Shown here: piece after piece, positions 1-6,802 of the stretch
How positions within the stretch are numbered: the first letter of the stretch is position 1
How the letters are laid out: each line of letters begins with the position of its first letter
DNA from: Pseudobdellovibrionaceae bacterium
GTDB lineage: Bacteria; Bdellovibrionota; Bdellovibrionia; Bdellovibrionales; JAMPXM01
Direction: 5' to 3'
NCBI GenBank assembly: GCA_913776405.1
Contig: CAJYOV010000453.1
Location: 1-7,456, forward strand
Length of the DNA: 7,456 bases
Notes under the pieces: generated by a model
Seen by the model: the letters and a program-made list of their open reading frames with translations, nothing else
The model's database searches: none
What the model was told of the DNA's origin: nothing
Position numbers and translations under genes: made by a program

Positions 1-159
1 CCAAACGATCGCGTTACCGATACCGATGACGAGCGCAGCGATACAAGCCGTGATAAACCCACGAATCTCGAATCCTGAGACAACCTTCGCGGTCAAGAAG
101 ACCGCGAGCCCAGAGACGAGCCAATTCAAAAGAAGATGAGATTCGTAGGGCTGCGCCAT
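1..159 (-). CDS. YvlD-like / phage-holin-4 superfamily small membrane protein, N-terminal part (cut by left edge)
   Basis: The first 53 codons of a gene that runs off the left edge; the frame is open throughout. The start is the ATG at 159-157. The visible part holds two hydrophobic helices, about residues 9-26 and 34-53, joined by a short polar link (SGFEIRG), and ends in GIGNAIVW. The spacing and the motif 'helix, GFEI.GF, helix ending in GN/LNA.V.P' match the small four-helix proteins of the YvlD / Phage_holin_4_2 (PF04020) superfamily. These are integral inner-membrane proteins, mostly of unknown role, and the 'holin' name comes from homology rather than proven lysis. The start lies 5 bases after the pyk stop and has no recognisable Shine-Dalgarno sequence, so translation may depend on ribosomes finishing pyk. 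No phage genes are visible nearby. The family call rests on an incomplete protein. Confidence 0.7.
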   Translation of the reverse strand, partial: MAQPYESHLLLNWLVSGLAVFLTAKVVSGFEIRGFITACIAALVIGIGNAIVW

Positions 160-164
160 GTGGT

Positions 165-1697
165 TTACGCTTTTTCAGTTGTTACAGGTTTTTCGGAAGC
201 TTCAACTCGCGTTGGAATCACGACAGAGTCTTTGCAGCGAAGCGGAAGTTCCGACTCTGGCAAGCGGCGGACGTCTTCGCGACCGACCGTGTAGACACGA
301 ATCGCATTGGTCTTACCGCGCTCAAGAACAGGAACACCAAGAGTGAGTACGACTTTGTCGCCTGTCTTTACGAGACCATACTTGATCAACATCTCTTCGA
401 TTTGGTCCATCGCATCGTCTGATGACGTGTAAGGCTGAATCGCAAGACCCTGGATGCCCCAAACAAGTTCGAGGCGATTGAGAGTTGGCAGAATATGCGT
501 GACCGCGATGATTCGCGCCTTCGGACGGAAGCTTGAAATGATCGAAGCGGTGCGGCCCGATGTCGTCAAACAGACAATGGCCGAAGCGTTCAACTTAAGC
601 GCTGTTAAAGACGCCGATGCGCCAATCGCTTCGGCGACTGAGAAGAACTCACTCTCAAGCGACATGTTGTAGAAATAATCGCCGTTGCGCTCAACTTCCG
701 AAATGATCTCGTGCATGGTCTGAATACACTTAAAAGGATACTTACCGCTTGCGGATTCAGCCGAGAGCATCAGAGCGTCCGACCCGTCCAAAACTGCGTT
801 CGCGACGTCCGTGATTTCGGCACGTGTTGGGCGAGGGTTCTCAGTCATTGAGTCGAGCATTTGGGTCGCGGTGATGACCGGGCAACCAATGCGGTTACAC
901 ATCTGAACGATTTGCTTCTGAATTTGTGGAAGTCGTGTTTGACCCACCTCGACCGCCAAGTCGCCGCGAGCGACCATGACTGCGTCTGAGAGTCGAACGA
1001 TCTCTTCAAGATTGTCGATCGCTTCGAGCATTTCGATTTTGGCAACGATTCGGGTGCCCGGCGCTTTTTTCTTGATGATCTCCTGGAGCTGACGAATGTC
1101 GTCGCCCTTACGAACAAACGAGAGAGCTACGTAATCGACGCCTTGCTCGAGACCGAAATCCAGATCTTTTAAGTCTTTTGGAGTGAGGCAGTCGACCGAA
1201 AGCTGCGCGCCCGGAACGTTCATACCCTTACGATCTTTGAGAGTACCGCCGTAGATGACCGTGCAGTGAACGTTACGTTCTTCGACCGCGTCGATGCGAA
1301 GTTCAAGAAGACCGTCGTCCAACATGATACGGCCGCCGACAGTCGCCGAACGAGGAAGGTCTTTGTAATCGGAAGGAATGAGGCCCGGGCGACCCTTAAC
1401 GTCATCGATCGTGATCGTGACTTGCTCGCCGTCGTTTAGCTCGATTGAACCGTTCTCAAAACGGCCAACGCGGATCTTCGGACCTTGAAGGTCTTGAAGA
1501 ATCGTCACGGGCGCATTCAGTTCCGTTGAAAGTTCGCGGAGGTTTTTGATGACCGCGAGGTGATCTTCGTGAGTTCCATGACTGAAATTTAAACGCGCAA
1601 CGTTCATGCCCGACATGATCGCTTTGCGGAGGTTTTCACGTTTTTGAGTGGCAGGTCCGATTGTCGCAACAATCTTCGTACGGCGATTCGCTAACAC
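165..1697 (-). CDS. pyk: Pyruvate kinase
   Basis: Cytosolic glycolytic enzyme that transfers phosphate from phosphoenolpyruvate to ADP, giving pyruvate and ATP. The 510-residue protein has the full family layout: a (beta/alpha)8 A domain at about 1-70 and 170-345, a B domain lid at about 71-168, and a C-terminal domain at about 355-472. Visible motifs are TKIVATIGPAT (7-17), NVARLNFSHG (32-41; PEP/ADP and cation ligands R35, N37, S39), VAKIEMLEAIDN (218-229; catalytic Lys220 and metal ligand Glu222), VARGDLAVE (242-250; metal ligand Asp246), ITATQMLDSM (275-284; Thr277) and PTRAEITDVANAVLDGSDALMLSAES. GPKIR carries Lys74 where K+-dependent enzymes have Glu. A charged tail of about 38 residues follows the C domain. 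The start is GTG, with AAGGGA six bases upstream. It follows the coiled-coil gene by 44 bases, and the small membrane protein gene follows 5 bases after its stop. Confidence 0.97.
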   Translation of the reverse strand: MLANRRTKIVATIGPATQKRENLRKAIMSGMNVARLNFSHGTHEDHLAVIKNLRELSTELNAPVTILQDLQGPKIRVGRFENGSIELNDGEQVTITIDDVKGRPGLIPSDYKDLPRSATVGGRIMLDDGLLELRIDAVEERNVHCTVIYGGTLKDRKGMNVPGAQLSVDCLTPKDLKDLDFGLEQGVDYVALSFVRKGDDIRQLQEIIKKKAPGTRIVAKIEMLEAIDNLEEIVRLSDAVMVARGDLAVEVGQTRLPQIQKQIVQMCNRIGCPVITATQMLDSMTENPRPTRAEITDVANAVLDGSDALMLSAESASGKYPFKCIQTMHEIISEVERNGDYFYNMSLESEFFSVAEAIGASASLTALKLNASAIVCLTTSGRTASIISSFRPKARIIAVTHILPTLNRLELVWGIQGLAIQPYTSSDDAMDQIEEMLIKYGLVKTGDKVVLTLGVPVLERGKTNAIRVYTVGREDVRRLPESELPLRCKDSVVIPTRVEASEKPVTTEKA

Positions 1698-1710
1698 GTT
1701 AGATCCCTTC

Positions 1711-1732
1711 GGGCCCCAAAGAATTGGAGCCC
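1711..1732 (-). promoter_or_regulatory. Intercistronic hairpin just upstream of the pyk ribosome binding site
   Basis: In the minus-strand transcript, bases 1732-1726 (GGGCTCC) pair with 1717-1711 (GGGGCCC) over seven pairs, including one G-U, around an 8-base loop. The hairpin lies between the coiled-coil stop codon and the pyk Shine-Dalgarno sequence (AAGGGA, 1709-1704). No U-run follows, so it is not a standard intrinsic terminator. It could be an mRNA stability or processing element or tune pyk translation. The pairing is seen; the role is inference. Confidence 0.35.
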
Positions 1733-1741
1733 CAGAAGAGT

Positions 1742-3403
1742 CTAAGCTTTACGATTCTTCGTCAAATTGGCAAGGCTTTCCTGGTGCTTAGCTTGGATAG
1801 ATTCAAGCTGTTTTTGATGTTGATCTTCCAACTTCGAGATACGGTATTCGTACTGCGAAGCTTGCAACTTCAAATCGATAGCAGCCTTTTTTTCGAGCTC
1901 TTTCTTTTGACGATCCGCAGTGGTTTGGAGGTCTTTCATCTCTTTCAGATGAGAGTCTGCTTGATCCGCGAGCTGTTTTTCATACTTCACGCCGACATCC
2001 GTGATTTTCGCCTGAAGCTTCGCATCGTTCTCTTGCGACTGCTTCTGGAACGTCTGGATCAACTGCTGCTGATCGCGCTGATTCCGGTCACGCATATCGC
2101 GCAAAGTTGTCTCGAAATTGTCTTTCATCGCCGTCGTTGAACGATCGAAGTACGACTTCAAACGACCCTGCTCAAGCTCATTGAAATTCTTGAGTTTCGT
2201 GAAGCGACCGTCGTTCGTCGTTTTTTCCGACGCGAGCTGTTTTTGGTAGCTCGTCTCAGTATTCGAGAGGCGCTCTTCGGATCGAAGATCTTCCATCGAC
2301 ATCTTGTCTTGGTAGAACTTGTGCGTGCGCGTGAGAATCGCGTCGTTATCCTGATTCTTTTTGTTCATCTCATCGCCGGTTTTTCGATTCGACGCTTCAA
2401 CGGTCTGCTGACGGGCCTTCTCAAGGTTATCCATGTTGCGACCCATCTCGTCGCGGAGATTTTGCATTTCGAGCGACTTCTGACGACCCAACTTCATCTC
2501 GAGACGCGGGATATCGCCTTTCAGTTTGCGATTCTCAGCCTCAAGCGATTTTACGCGGTCACCGAGGCGACCATTCACTGTGCCTTCGAGCCCTTCGCGA
2601 GCTTTCTCAGCGTTCTCACTCAATTGCTCCGTCGCTTTTTCGAAACGCTCACGAGTGCGTTTGAGGCCGGCATCGACGTCTGCACGCGCAAGATCTCGCG
2701 CGAGCTGATTGTCGGCAGCCATATTCTTCATCGTCGTTTCGTTGTTCTCCGTTAGACGCGCAACTTCGGACTTATGATTGCGCTCAGCGGTCTTAGCTTG
2801 CTGATCTTTGTTATGGCGGTAAATGCGCATCTCGCGCTCTGAAGCCAAACGACCCTCATCACGATCTTTGATGACTTCTTTCATCTCTTTTTCGTGAGCT
2901 TTGTTCAGTCGATCCGTAATGCCTGAGCGCGCTTGCTCTTGCTTCGAGAGCGACTCCGACGTGAAATCTTGAAACGCTTGGTCTTTCGACTTCAGCTGAT
3001 CTTCGTAATTGCTCTTCAAAACTTCGCGCTGTTGCGCCGTCGTTTTTTCTGTACGATCGATTTCGTTTTTGAGTGCGCGCTCAGTTTCCGTGAGCTTCAT
3101 TTCTGAATCGGATGCAACTCGCTGAAGCTGCTTCTGATGCATATCGCGCAATTCACTGATTTCTTTTTGGTATTGCATATCTCGACGCGTGATCGAATCG
3201 CGCGTCTTCGCTTTCAACTCTTCCATTTGAGTCGCGTGCTCGGCCTTCACGTTTTCGAGTTCAGCTTGCGCTGACTCCGTGATGGACTTCACTTGCTTCG
3301 AGTTCTTTTTCGCATTTTCCGCTTCACGCTTTTGATAAGTTTCGCGTGTCCGACGAACGGCGTCGTCTTGATTGCTGCGGTCGGATGCCGAATTGACTGC
3401 CAT
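1742..3403 (-). CDS. Long soluble coiled-coil protein of unknown function
   Basis: I do not recognise a named family. The 553-residue protein is almost wholly charged and polar helix: very rich in Lys, Glu, Gln, Arg, Asp and Asn, with no Cys, no Trp and a single Pro (P299, in GDIPRLE). There is no signal peptide or membrane segment, so it should be a cytoplasmic rod. Tyr residues recur at 23, 78 and 133, exactly 55 apart, and again at 364, 418 and 474, roughly 55 apart. Residues 78-96 and 518-536 match at 10 of 19 positions, sharing Y, IS, L, D and HQKQL. The chosen start is the ATG at 3403 because GGAGGAG sits 6 bases before it; the frame is open to a GTG at 3436 but that start lacks such a site and would place the Shine-Dalgarno inside the gene. 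It lies 70 bases after the FecR-like gene and 44 before pyk. A structural, scaffold or cytoskeletal role is only inference. Confidence 0.85.
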   Translation of the reverse strand: MAVNSASDRSNQDDAVRRTRETYQKREAENAKKNSKQVKSITESAQAELENVKAEHATQMEELKAKTRDSITRRDMQYQKEISELRDMHQKQLQRVASDSEMKLTETERALKNEIDRTEKTTAQQREVLKSNYEDQLKSKDQAFQDFTSESLSKQEQARSGITDRLNKAHEKEMKEVIKDRDEGRLASEREMRIYRHNKDQQAKTAERNHKSEVARLTENNETTMKNMAADNQLARDLARADVDAGLKRTRERFEKATEQLSENAEKAREGLEGTVNGRLGDRVKSLEAENRKLKGDIPRLEMKLGRQKSLEMQNLRDEMGRNMDNLEKARQQTVEASNRKTGDEMNKKNQDNDAILTRTHKFYQDKMSMEDLRSEERLSNTETSYQKQLASEKTTNDGRFTKLKNFNELEQGRLKSYFDRSTTAMKDNFETTLRDMRDRNQRDQQQLIQTFQKQSQENDAKLQAKITDVGVKYEKQLADQADSHLKEMKDLQTTADRQKKELEKKAAIDLKLQASQYEYRISKLEDQHQKQLESIQAKHQESLANLTKNRKA

Positions 3404-3409
3404 ACCCTT

Positions 3410-3416
3410 CTCCTCC
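3410..3416 (-). promoter_or_regulatory. Strong Shine-Dalgarno that fixes the coiled-coil start
   Basis: The minus strand reads GGAGGAG at 3416-3410, followed by the six-base spacer AAGGGT and the ATG at 3403. This near-perfect anti-16S match decides the start at 3403 over the in-frame ATG at 3418 and GTG at 3436. It suggests the rod protein is translated efficiently and independently of the upstream FecR-like gene. Confidence 0.85.
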
Positions 3417-3473
3417 ATGAGAAAGAAACGACTCACTTAGTAAATCAGTTTTTATCGTAACATTTCAGGAAGA

Positions 3474-4253
3474 TCAGAGGCCATCGAAAACGCGTGAACG
3501 GAAGAACTTCCGGTCCGCTTCGCGCTGAGCCCGGACTTTCGCCTCGCGCGCGTCTTCAAGAGCTTTCTCCTCATCAGCTGAGCACACCATACGGTCGTAG
3601 ACACCTTTGTTGATCACCGCCGACTCTTGCACGGCTGAAGTCCAGCGCTCATGGAAGGACTGCACTTGTTTCTCGAACGTATCCTTCGGGCCGCGGAAGA
3701 CGCGCGCCCACTGAAGCAGATGATCTTTGAAAGAGATCGCGAGTGGAATACCGGTTTCAGCTTTTCCATCTAACCCGATAGAACCAATCGTATTCTGGAG
3801 GCCCGGGTCGACGACCAATACTTCTTTCGATCCACGCGGACGAAGCTCAAGTTGAGCCTCGGTTGCCTTCGCCGTCACACGCTCTTTCGTGCGCGTGACC
3901 CAAAATTCGCCTGGCTCTTTCGAGACGACATCGCCAAACTCCGAATGCACTTGAAAAGCGTCTTGAGCTTTGACCCACACGCTTCCGGAAAGTAAGCGAA
4001 TTTCGTGATTTGAGACGCGAATCACGGAGCTTGAGTGATCGAGCACGAGGGTGGTTTTCGAATCGAGTTGAAGCTCGAAGGTTTGGCCCTCTCGAGTCCG
4101 AATCGCGCAGGCACCCTCAGCCTTTAAACAATTAAGAGGCTCTTGCTGAACGATGAGAGTTGGGCTTTCGTGCGTCTCCGCTCTCACGCGAACTTCCAAG
4201 ACGAAGGTCGCGAGAAAAAGCAGAACCTGAAACGCGATGCGAATCGATCTCAC
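3474..4253 (-). CDS. Exported FecR-domain protein
   Basis: A 259-residue protein with a clear Sec signal peptide: a basic start (MRSIR), a hydrophobic core at about 6-19 and a likely signal peptidase I cut after VRA at residue 25. Residues about 55-155 fit the FecR beta-rich domain: a pattern of short strands with LQLDSKTTLVL, then IRLLSGSVWVKAQDAFQVHSEFGDVVSKEPGEFWV, which parallels the family's 'LLSG.vwv...F.V.t..g.v...GT.F.V'. Cys42 and Cys49 could form a disulfide in the periplasm. After the domain comes a helical, charged C-terminus (225-259) with no second membrane helix. Classical FecR is a membrane anti-sigma regulator; this one has no cytoplasmic sigma-binding region and no sigma factor beside it, so it is more like the stand-alone periplasmic FecR proteins of unknown role. 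The GTG start overlaps the TPR gene stop as GTGA, implying translational coupling. Confidence 0.8.
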   Translation of the reverse strand: MRSIRIAFQVLLFLATFVLEVRVRAETHESPTLIVQQEPLNCLKAEGACAIRTREGQTFELQLDSKTTLVLDHSSSVIRVSNHEIRLLSGSVWVKAQDAFQVHSEFGDVVSKEPGEFWVTRTKERVTAKATEAQLELRPRGSKEVLVVDPGLQNTIGSIGLDGKAETGIPLAISFKDHLLQWARVFRGPKDTFEKQVQSFHERWTSAVQESAVINKGVYDRMVCSADEEKALEDAREAKVRAQREADRKFFRSRVFDGL

Positions 4254-4927
4254 AGCGCAACTGCCTTCAAAGCGGTTTCAGCCTGTGTGCGAATTTCCGG
4301 TTGATTGAAGTTTGCAAGTACCGCGCGATAAATTTCGGCTGCATCCTCAAGGCGATCTTGTTTCTCAAAGATCTTACCTAAGCGCATGAGCGCAAAACCC
4401 GTGAGCTCACTCTCAGGAAACAGAGAGATCATGGTCTCGACTGTATCCACCGCCTTCTCGTCTTCGCGAAGTTGGTAATAACCTTCGACAAGTAAGAAGT
4501 GCGCTTCAATGACATGAATCGATTCAGGGAAACGCTCGATGACTTCATTAAAAAGAACGTTCGCGTCTTCAAAGTTTTTCTCGCGGAACTGAGCTTTTGC
4601 TTTCTCGAACAAGCTCGAAGCGCGCTCAAACTGGATCGGCTCACCTTTGGAAACGACACTCGCTAGCTGGCGCAGCGGATAGCCTTTCGATCCGGTCGTC
4701 TCTTGAATCGCTGATGGAAGAAGCGTTGCAACTTGAGCTTTAAAATCGTTGAGCTCGGCCTGCGCAAGCTGTTGACGGAATTCCGCCTGGTGCTTTTTCT
4801 CTTCAAGAATTGCGATGTGTTTCTCAAGACCGTTTCCGGAATTGAAATGAGCGCGCACGTAGCCGTGAAAAGCTAAGAAGCAAGAAAAGAGAATGAAAAT
4901 GAAGACCGGAAACCACGTGTTTCTCAT
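4250..4927 (-). CDS. Membrane-anchored TPR protein (YbgF/BamD-like repeat type)
   Basis: A 225-residue protein. Residues about 5-22 form one hydrophobic helix after a short basic start, most simply an uncleaved inner-membrane anchor with the rest in the periplasm. A charged coiled-coil stretch follows at about 34-66. Three tetratricopeptide repeats fill the C-terminal half, at about 101-134, 138-171 and 175-208, each with the alternating small and aromatic residues and the closing 'fP' turn (ERFPES, SLFPES) typical of the outer-membrane-lipoprotein / YbgF class. TPRs are protein-binding scaffolds; the partner is not known, but the FecR-like product from the coupled downstream gene is an obvious candidate. 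I chose ATG at 4927; GTG at 4930 adds one residue, and neither has a strong Shine-Dalgarno (only AAGAG). It begins 67 bases after argS. It is not a confident CpoB/YbgF orthologue since tol-pal genes are absent here. Confidence 0.8.
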   Translation of the reverse strand: MRNTWFPVFIFILFSCFLAFHGYVRAHFNSGNGLEKHIAILEEKKHQAEFRQQLAQAELNDFKAQVATLLPSAIQETTGSKGYPLRQLASVVSKGEPIQFERASSLFEKAKAQFREKNFEDANVLFNEVIERFPESIHVIEAHFLLVEGYYQLREDEKAVDTVETMISLFPESELTGFALMRLGKIFEKQDRLEDAAEIYRAVLANFNQPEIRTQAETALKAVAL

Positions 4928-4994
4928 CACTGCTCTTTTCGGCAGATTCAGGATGAGATTTTAGCGGCCCAGCCCTAGGTCCGGCTTCAAGCCA

Positions 4995-6725
4995 TTACAT
5001 AGCTTCTGGAGCTTGAATATTGAGCGTTCGGAGACCGGCCTCTAGAACCCGGCGAGTCGCTTCGACAAGGGCCATCCGCGACGTCTGAACGTCTTCCGCT
5101 TCACCGAGGATTCGGTGCTTGTTGTAGAAACGGCTGAAAGCCGCACACAGCTCAAGCATGTATTGCGCCACTATATTCGGTCGGAACGTCGTAAACGCCG
5201 CCGCGAGTACGTCTTGATAATTCAGAAGTGTTCGAACGAGTTCGCGTTCTTCGGGCGACGTGAGCTCAATTGCGATCGACTTCGGAGCGGGCTTTCCGTA
5301 TTTGCGAATCAAACTGAGACAGCGAACGTGCATGTATTGAACATACGGACCGCTGTCGCCTTCAAAATTAAGCGCCTTTTCCCAGTCAAATTCGACATCA
5401 CGTACGCGGTCGACCGCGAGATCGTTGAAGAGAATCGCCCCGATGCCGACTTGCTCGGCGACAAGCTTCCGATTTTCGAGATTCGGATTTTTTGCTTCGA
5501 TGAGCTTATCAACCATCTCGATGGCCTGACGAATCACATCTTCGAGGAAAACGGTGCGACCACGACGAGTCGACATTTTGCCTTCTTTGAAGCGATACAT
5601 GCCAAAGGCGATGTGATGGCAGTCTTTCGCCCACACATGCCCCATAAGCTCGAGTACACGGAACACCTGCTTGAAATGCAAAGTCTGGTCGACACCTACG
5701 ACATACAGGTTGAGATCCGCCTTCAACTCGTTATGACGATACTCGGCACTCGCGAGATCACGAGTGGCGTAGAGAGACGCCCCGTCTGTCTTGCGAATCA
5801 AACAAGGCGGCATGTCCTCGCCGAGCGGCACAACCATCGCGCCTTCAGATTCGACGAGAAGCTTTTTGTCTTCGAGCTCTTTTTCGACCGCTTTCAGACG
5901 GTTGTTGTAGAAGCTCTCGCCGCGTACGAGATCATGCGACACGTCGAGAAGCCCCCACATGCGACCGTATTCCTTCATCGAAATCTCGACGAACTCTTTC
6001 CAGATTTTTGTGACTTGCGCATCACCCTGCTCAAGCTGACGGAAGACGGCTGAACCTTTCGCGTCGAGATCTTTGTCTTTTTCTGCTTCGTCGTGAAAGC
6101 GCACATAAAGAGCGTACAGCGACTCAAAAGGCTTCCCTTTGAAATCATACTCAGAGCCCCAATTCATGTAAGCCCACGCAAGCTTACCGAATTGAACACC
6201 CCAGTCGCCTAAGTGGTTAAGGCCAATGACATTGTAACCTTGAGTTTCGGCGAGATTGCGAATGGCCTGCCCGATGACGGTCGCGCGCAAGTGACCGATG
6301 TGCATCGGTTTGGCGACGTTCGGTGAGGAGTAATCGATGACGACAGTTTTACCTTCGCCTTTTTTGGAGTACCCGACTTTGCCGGGCTCAGCGTAAACCG
6401 AGTCGATTAGAATTTTTTGGAGATACGCATCTTTGAACGTGACGTTCAAGAAGCCGCCCGCAGGCAACACCGACGCGATCTCTTTTGACAGCGGATGCTC
6501 TGCTTTCGTTACGACCTCTGCCAATTCTTTCGCGATCAACGGCGGCGCTTTTTTCAATTCTTTTGCAAGAGGGAACACAGGAAAAGCGAGATGACCGTGC
6601 TCAAGTTTTTTAGGCACTTCGAGCGCCGCTTCCAAAGCCTCTGTCGTCAATGAAGCAAGTGAAAAATGCGAGGAAATAACAGTGGAAAGAAATTCGGCGG
6701 TCGCGCGTCTAACATTCGTCAACAT
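4995..6725 (-). CDS. argS: Arginyl-tRNA synthetase
   Basis: Cytosolic class Ia synthetase that charges tRNA(Arg) with arginine using ATP. At 576 residues it is of normal family length. The N-terminal tRNA-contacting domain covers about 5-95. The Rossmann catalytic core carries DYSSPNVAKPMHIGHLRAT with the HIGH signature at 142-145, then GLNHLGDWGVQFGKL (168-182), LYATRDLASAEYR (318-330) and YVVGVDQTLHFKQVF (341-355). The KMSKS-position motif is GKMSTRRG (382-389), the form common in this enzyme family. The DALR anticodon-binding domain takes up about 456-576, starting GPYVQYMHVRC and ending LNIQAPEAM, close to the usual ArgS C-terminus. The ATG at 6725 is the first in-frame start after the divergent region; no Shine-Dalgarno precedes it. 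It heads the minus-strand row and is divergent from the HU gene, 77 bases away. Confidence 0.97.
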   Translation of the reverse strand: MLTNVRRATAEFLSTVISSHFSLASLTTEALEAALEVPKKLEHGHLAFPVFPLAKELKKAPPLIAKELAEVVTKAEHPLSKEIASVLPAGGFLNVTFKDAYLQKILIDSVYAEPGKVGYSKKGEGKTVVIDYSSPNVAKPMHIGHLRATVIGQAIRNLAETQGYNVIGLNHLGDWGVQFGKLAWAYMNWGSEYDFKGKPFESLYALYVRFHDEAEKDKDLDAKGSAVFRQLEQGDAQVTKIWKEFVEISMKEYGRMWGLLDVSHDLVRGESFYNNRLKAVEKELEDKKLLVESEGAMVVPLGEDMPPCLIRKTDGASLYATRDLASAEYRHNELKADLNLYVVGVDQTLHFKQVFRVLELMGHVWAKDCHHIAFGMYRFKEGKMSTRRGRTVFLEDVIRQAIEMVDKLIEAKNPNLENRKLVAEQVGIGAILFNDLAVDRVRDVEFDWEKALNFEGDSGPYVQYMHVRCLSLIRKYGKPAPKSIAIELTSPEERELVRTLLNYQDVLAAAFTTFRPNIVAQYMLELCAAFSRFYNKHRILGEAEDVQTSRMALVEATRRVLEAGLRTLNIQAPEAM

Positions 6726-6748
6726 GAAGTGAAAGCTAACACAAACGC

Positions 6749-6777
6749 TTGACCCGTTGAAACGACCAACTTAAATA
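6749..6777 (+). promoter_or_regulatory. Predicted sigma70-type promoter of the HU gene
   Basis: TTGACC at 6749-6754 matches the -35 consensus at five of six positions. It is followed after 16 bases by TTAAAT (6771-6776), or after 17 by TAAATA, as the -10 box. Transcription would start near 6783-6785, giving a leader of about 20 bases that holds the HU ribosome binding site. It lies in the divergent argS/HU gap. Prediction by eye only. Confidence 0.6.
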
Positions 6778-6789
6778 TCTCACTTTCCG

Positions 6790-6796
6790 AAGGAGA
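6790..6796 (+). promoter_or_regulatory. Shine-Dalgarno of the HU gene
   Basis: AAGGAGA lies seven bases ahead of the GTG at 6803. It supports this GTG as the start, which also gives the conserved HU beginning MNKAELV. Confidence 0.85.
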
Positions 6797-6802
6797 GCTT
6801 CA

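Noticed and set aside
845..1405. Short minus-strand frames inside pyk (845-1117 and 1220-1405)
   Set aside because: They are out-of-frame shadows of pyk; the translations are Ser/Arg-rich with no domain.
1724..2755. Two hydrophobic-looking plus-strand frames (1724-2140 and 2243-2755)
   Set aside because: They are antisense to the coiled-coil gene. Reverse complements of Lys, Glu and Gln codons read as Phe, Leu and similar residues, which explains the false membrane look.
3404..3436. A longer start (GTG at 3436 or ATG at 3418) for the coiled-coil protein
   Set aside because: The near-perfect GGAGGAG at 3416-3410 is placed for the ATG at 3403 and would otherwise lie within coding sequence.
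4874..4885. A lipoprotein cleavage site (LFSC, Cys16) in the TPR protein
   Set aside because: Phe at the -2 position is atypical and the hydrophobic helix continues past the Cys, so an uncleaved anchor fits better.
4960..4994. Possible terminator between argS and the TPR gene (GGCT-TGA-AGCC at 4983-4993)
   Set aside because: The stem is only about four pairs and no T-run follows on the coding strand.
5115..6053. A 312-codon plus-strand open frame opposite argS
   Set aside because: It lies wholly antisense to a strongly supported argS, has no ribosome site or recognisable domain, and its composition is what the reverse of argS codons would give.
6749..6769. A palindromic operator in the argS/HU gap (CGTT-GA-AACG)
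   Set aside because: Only four pairs match and extension on both sides fails, which is expected by chance.
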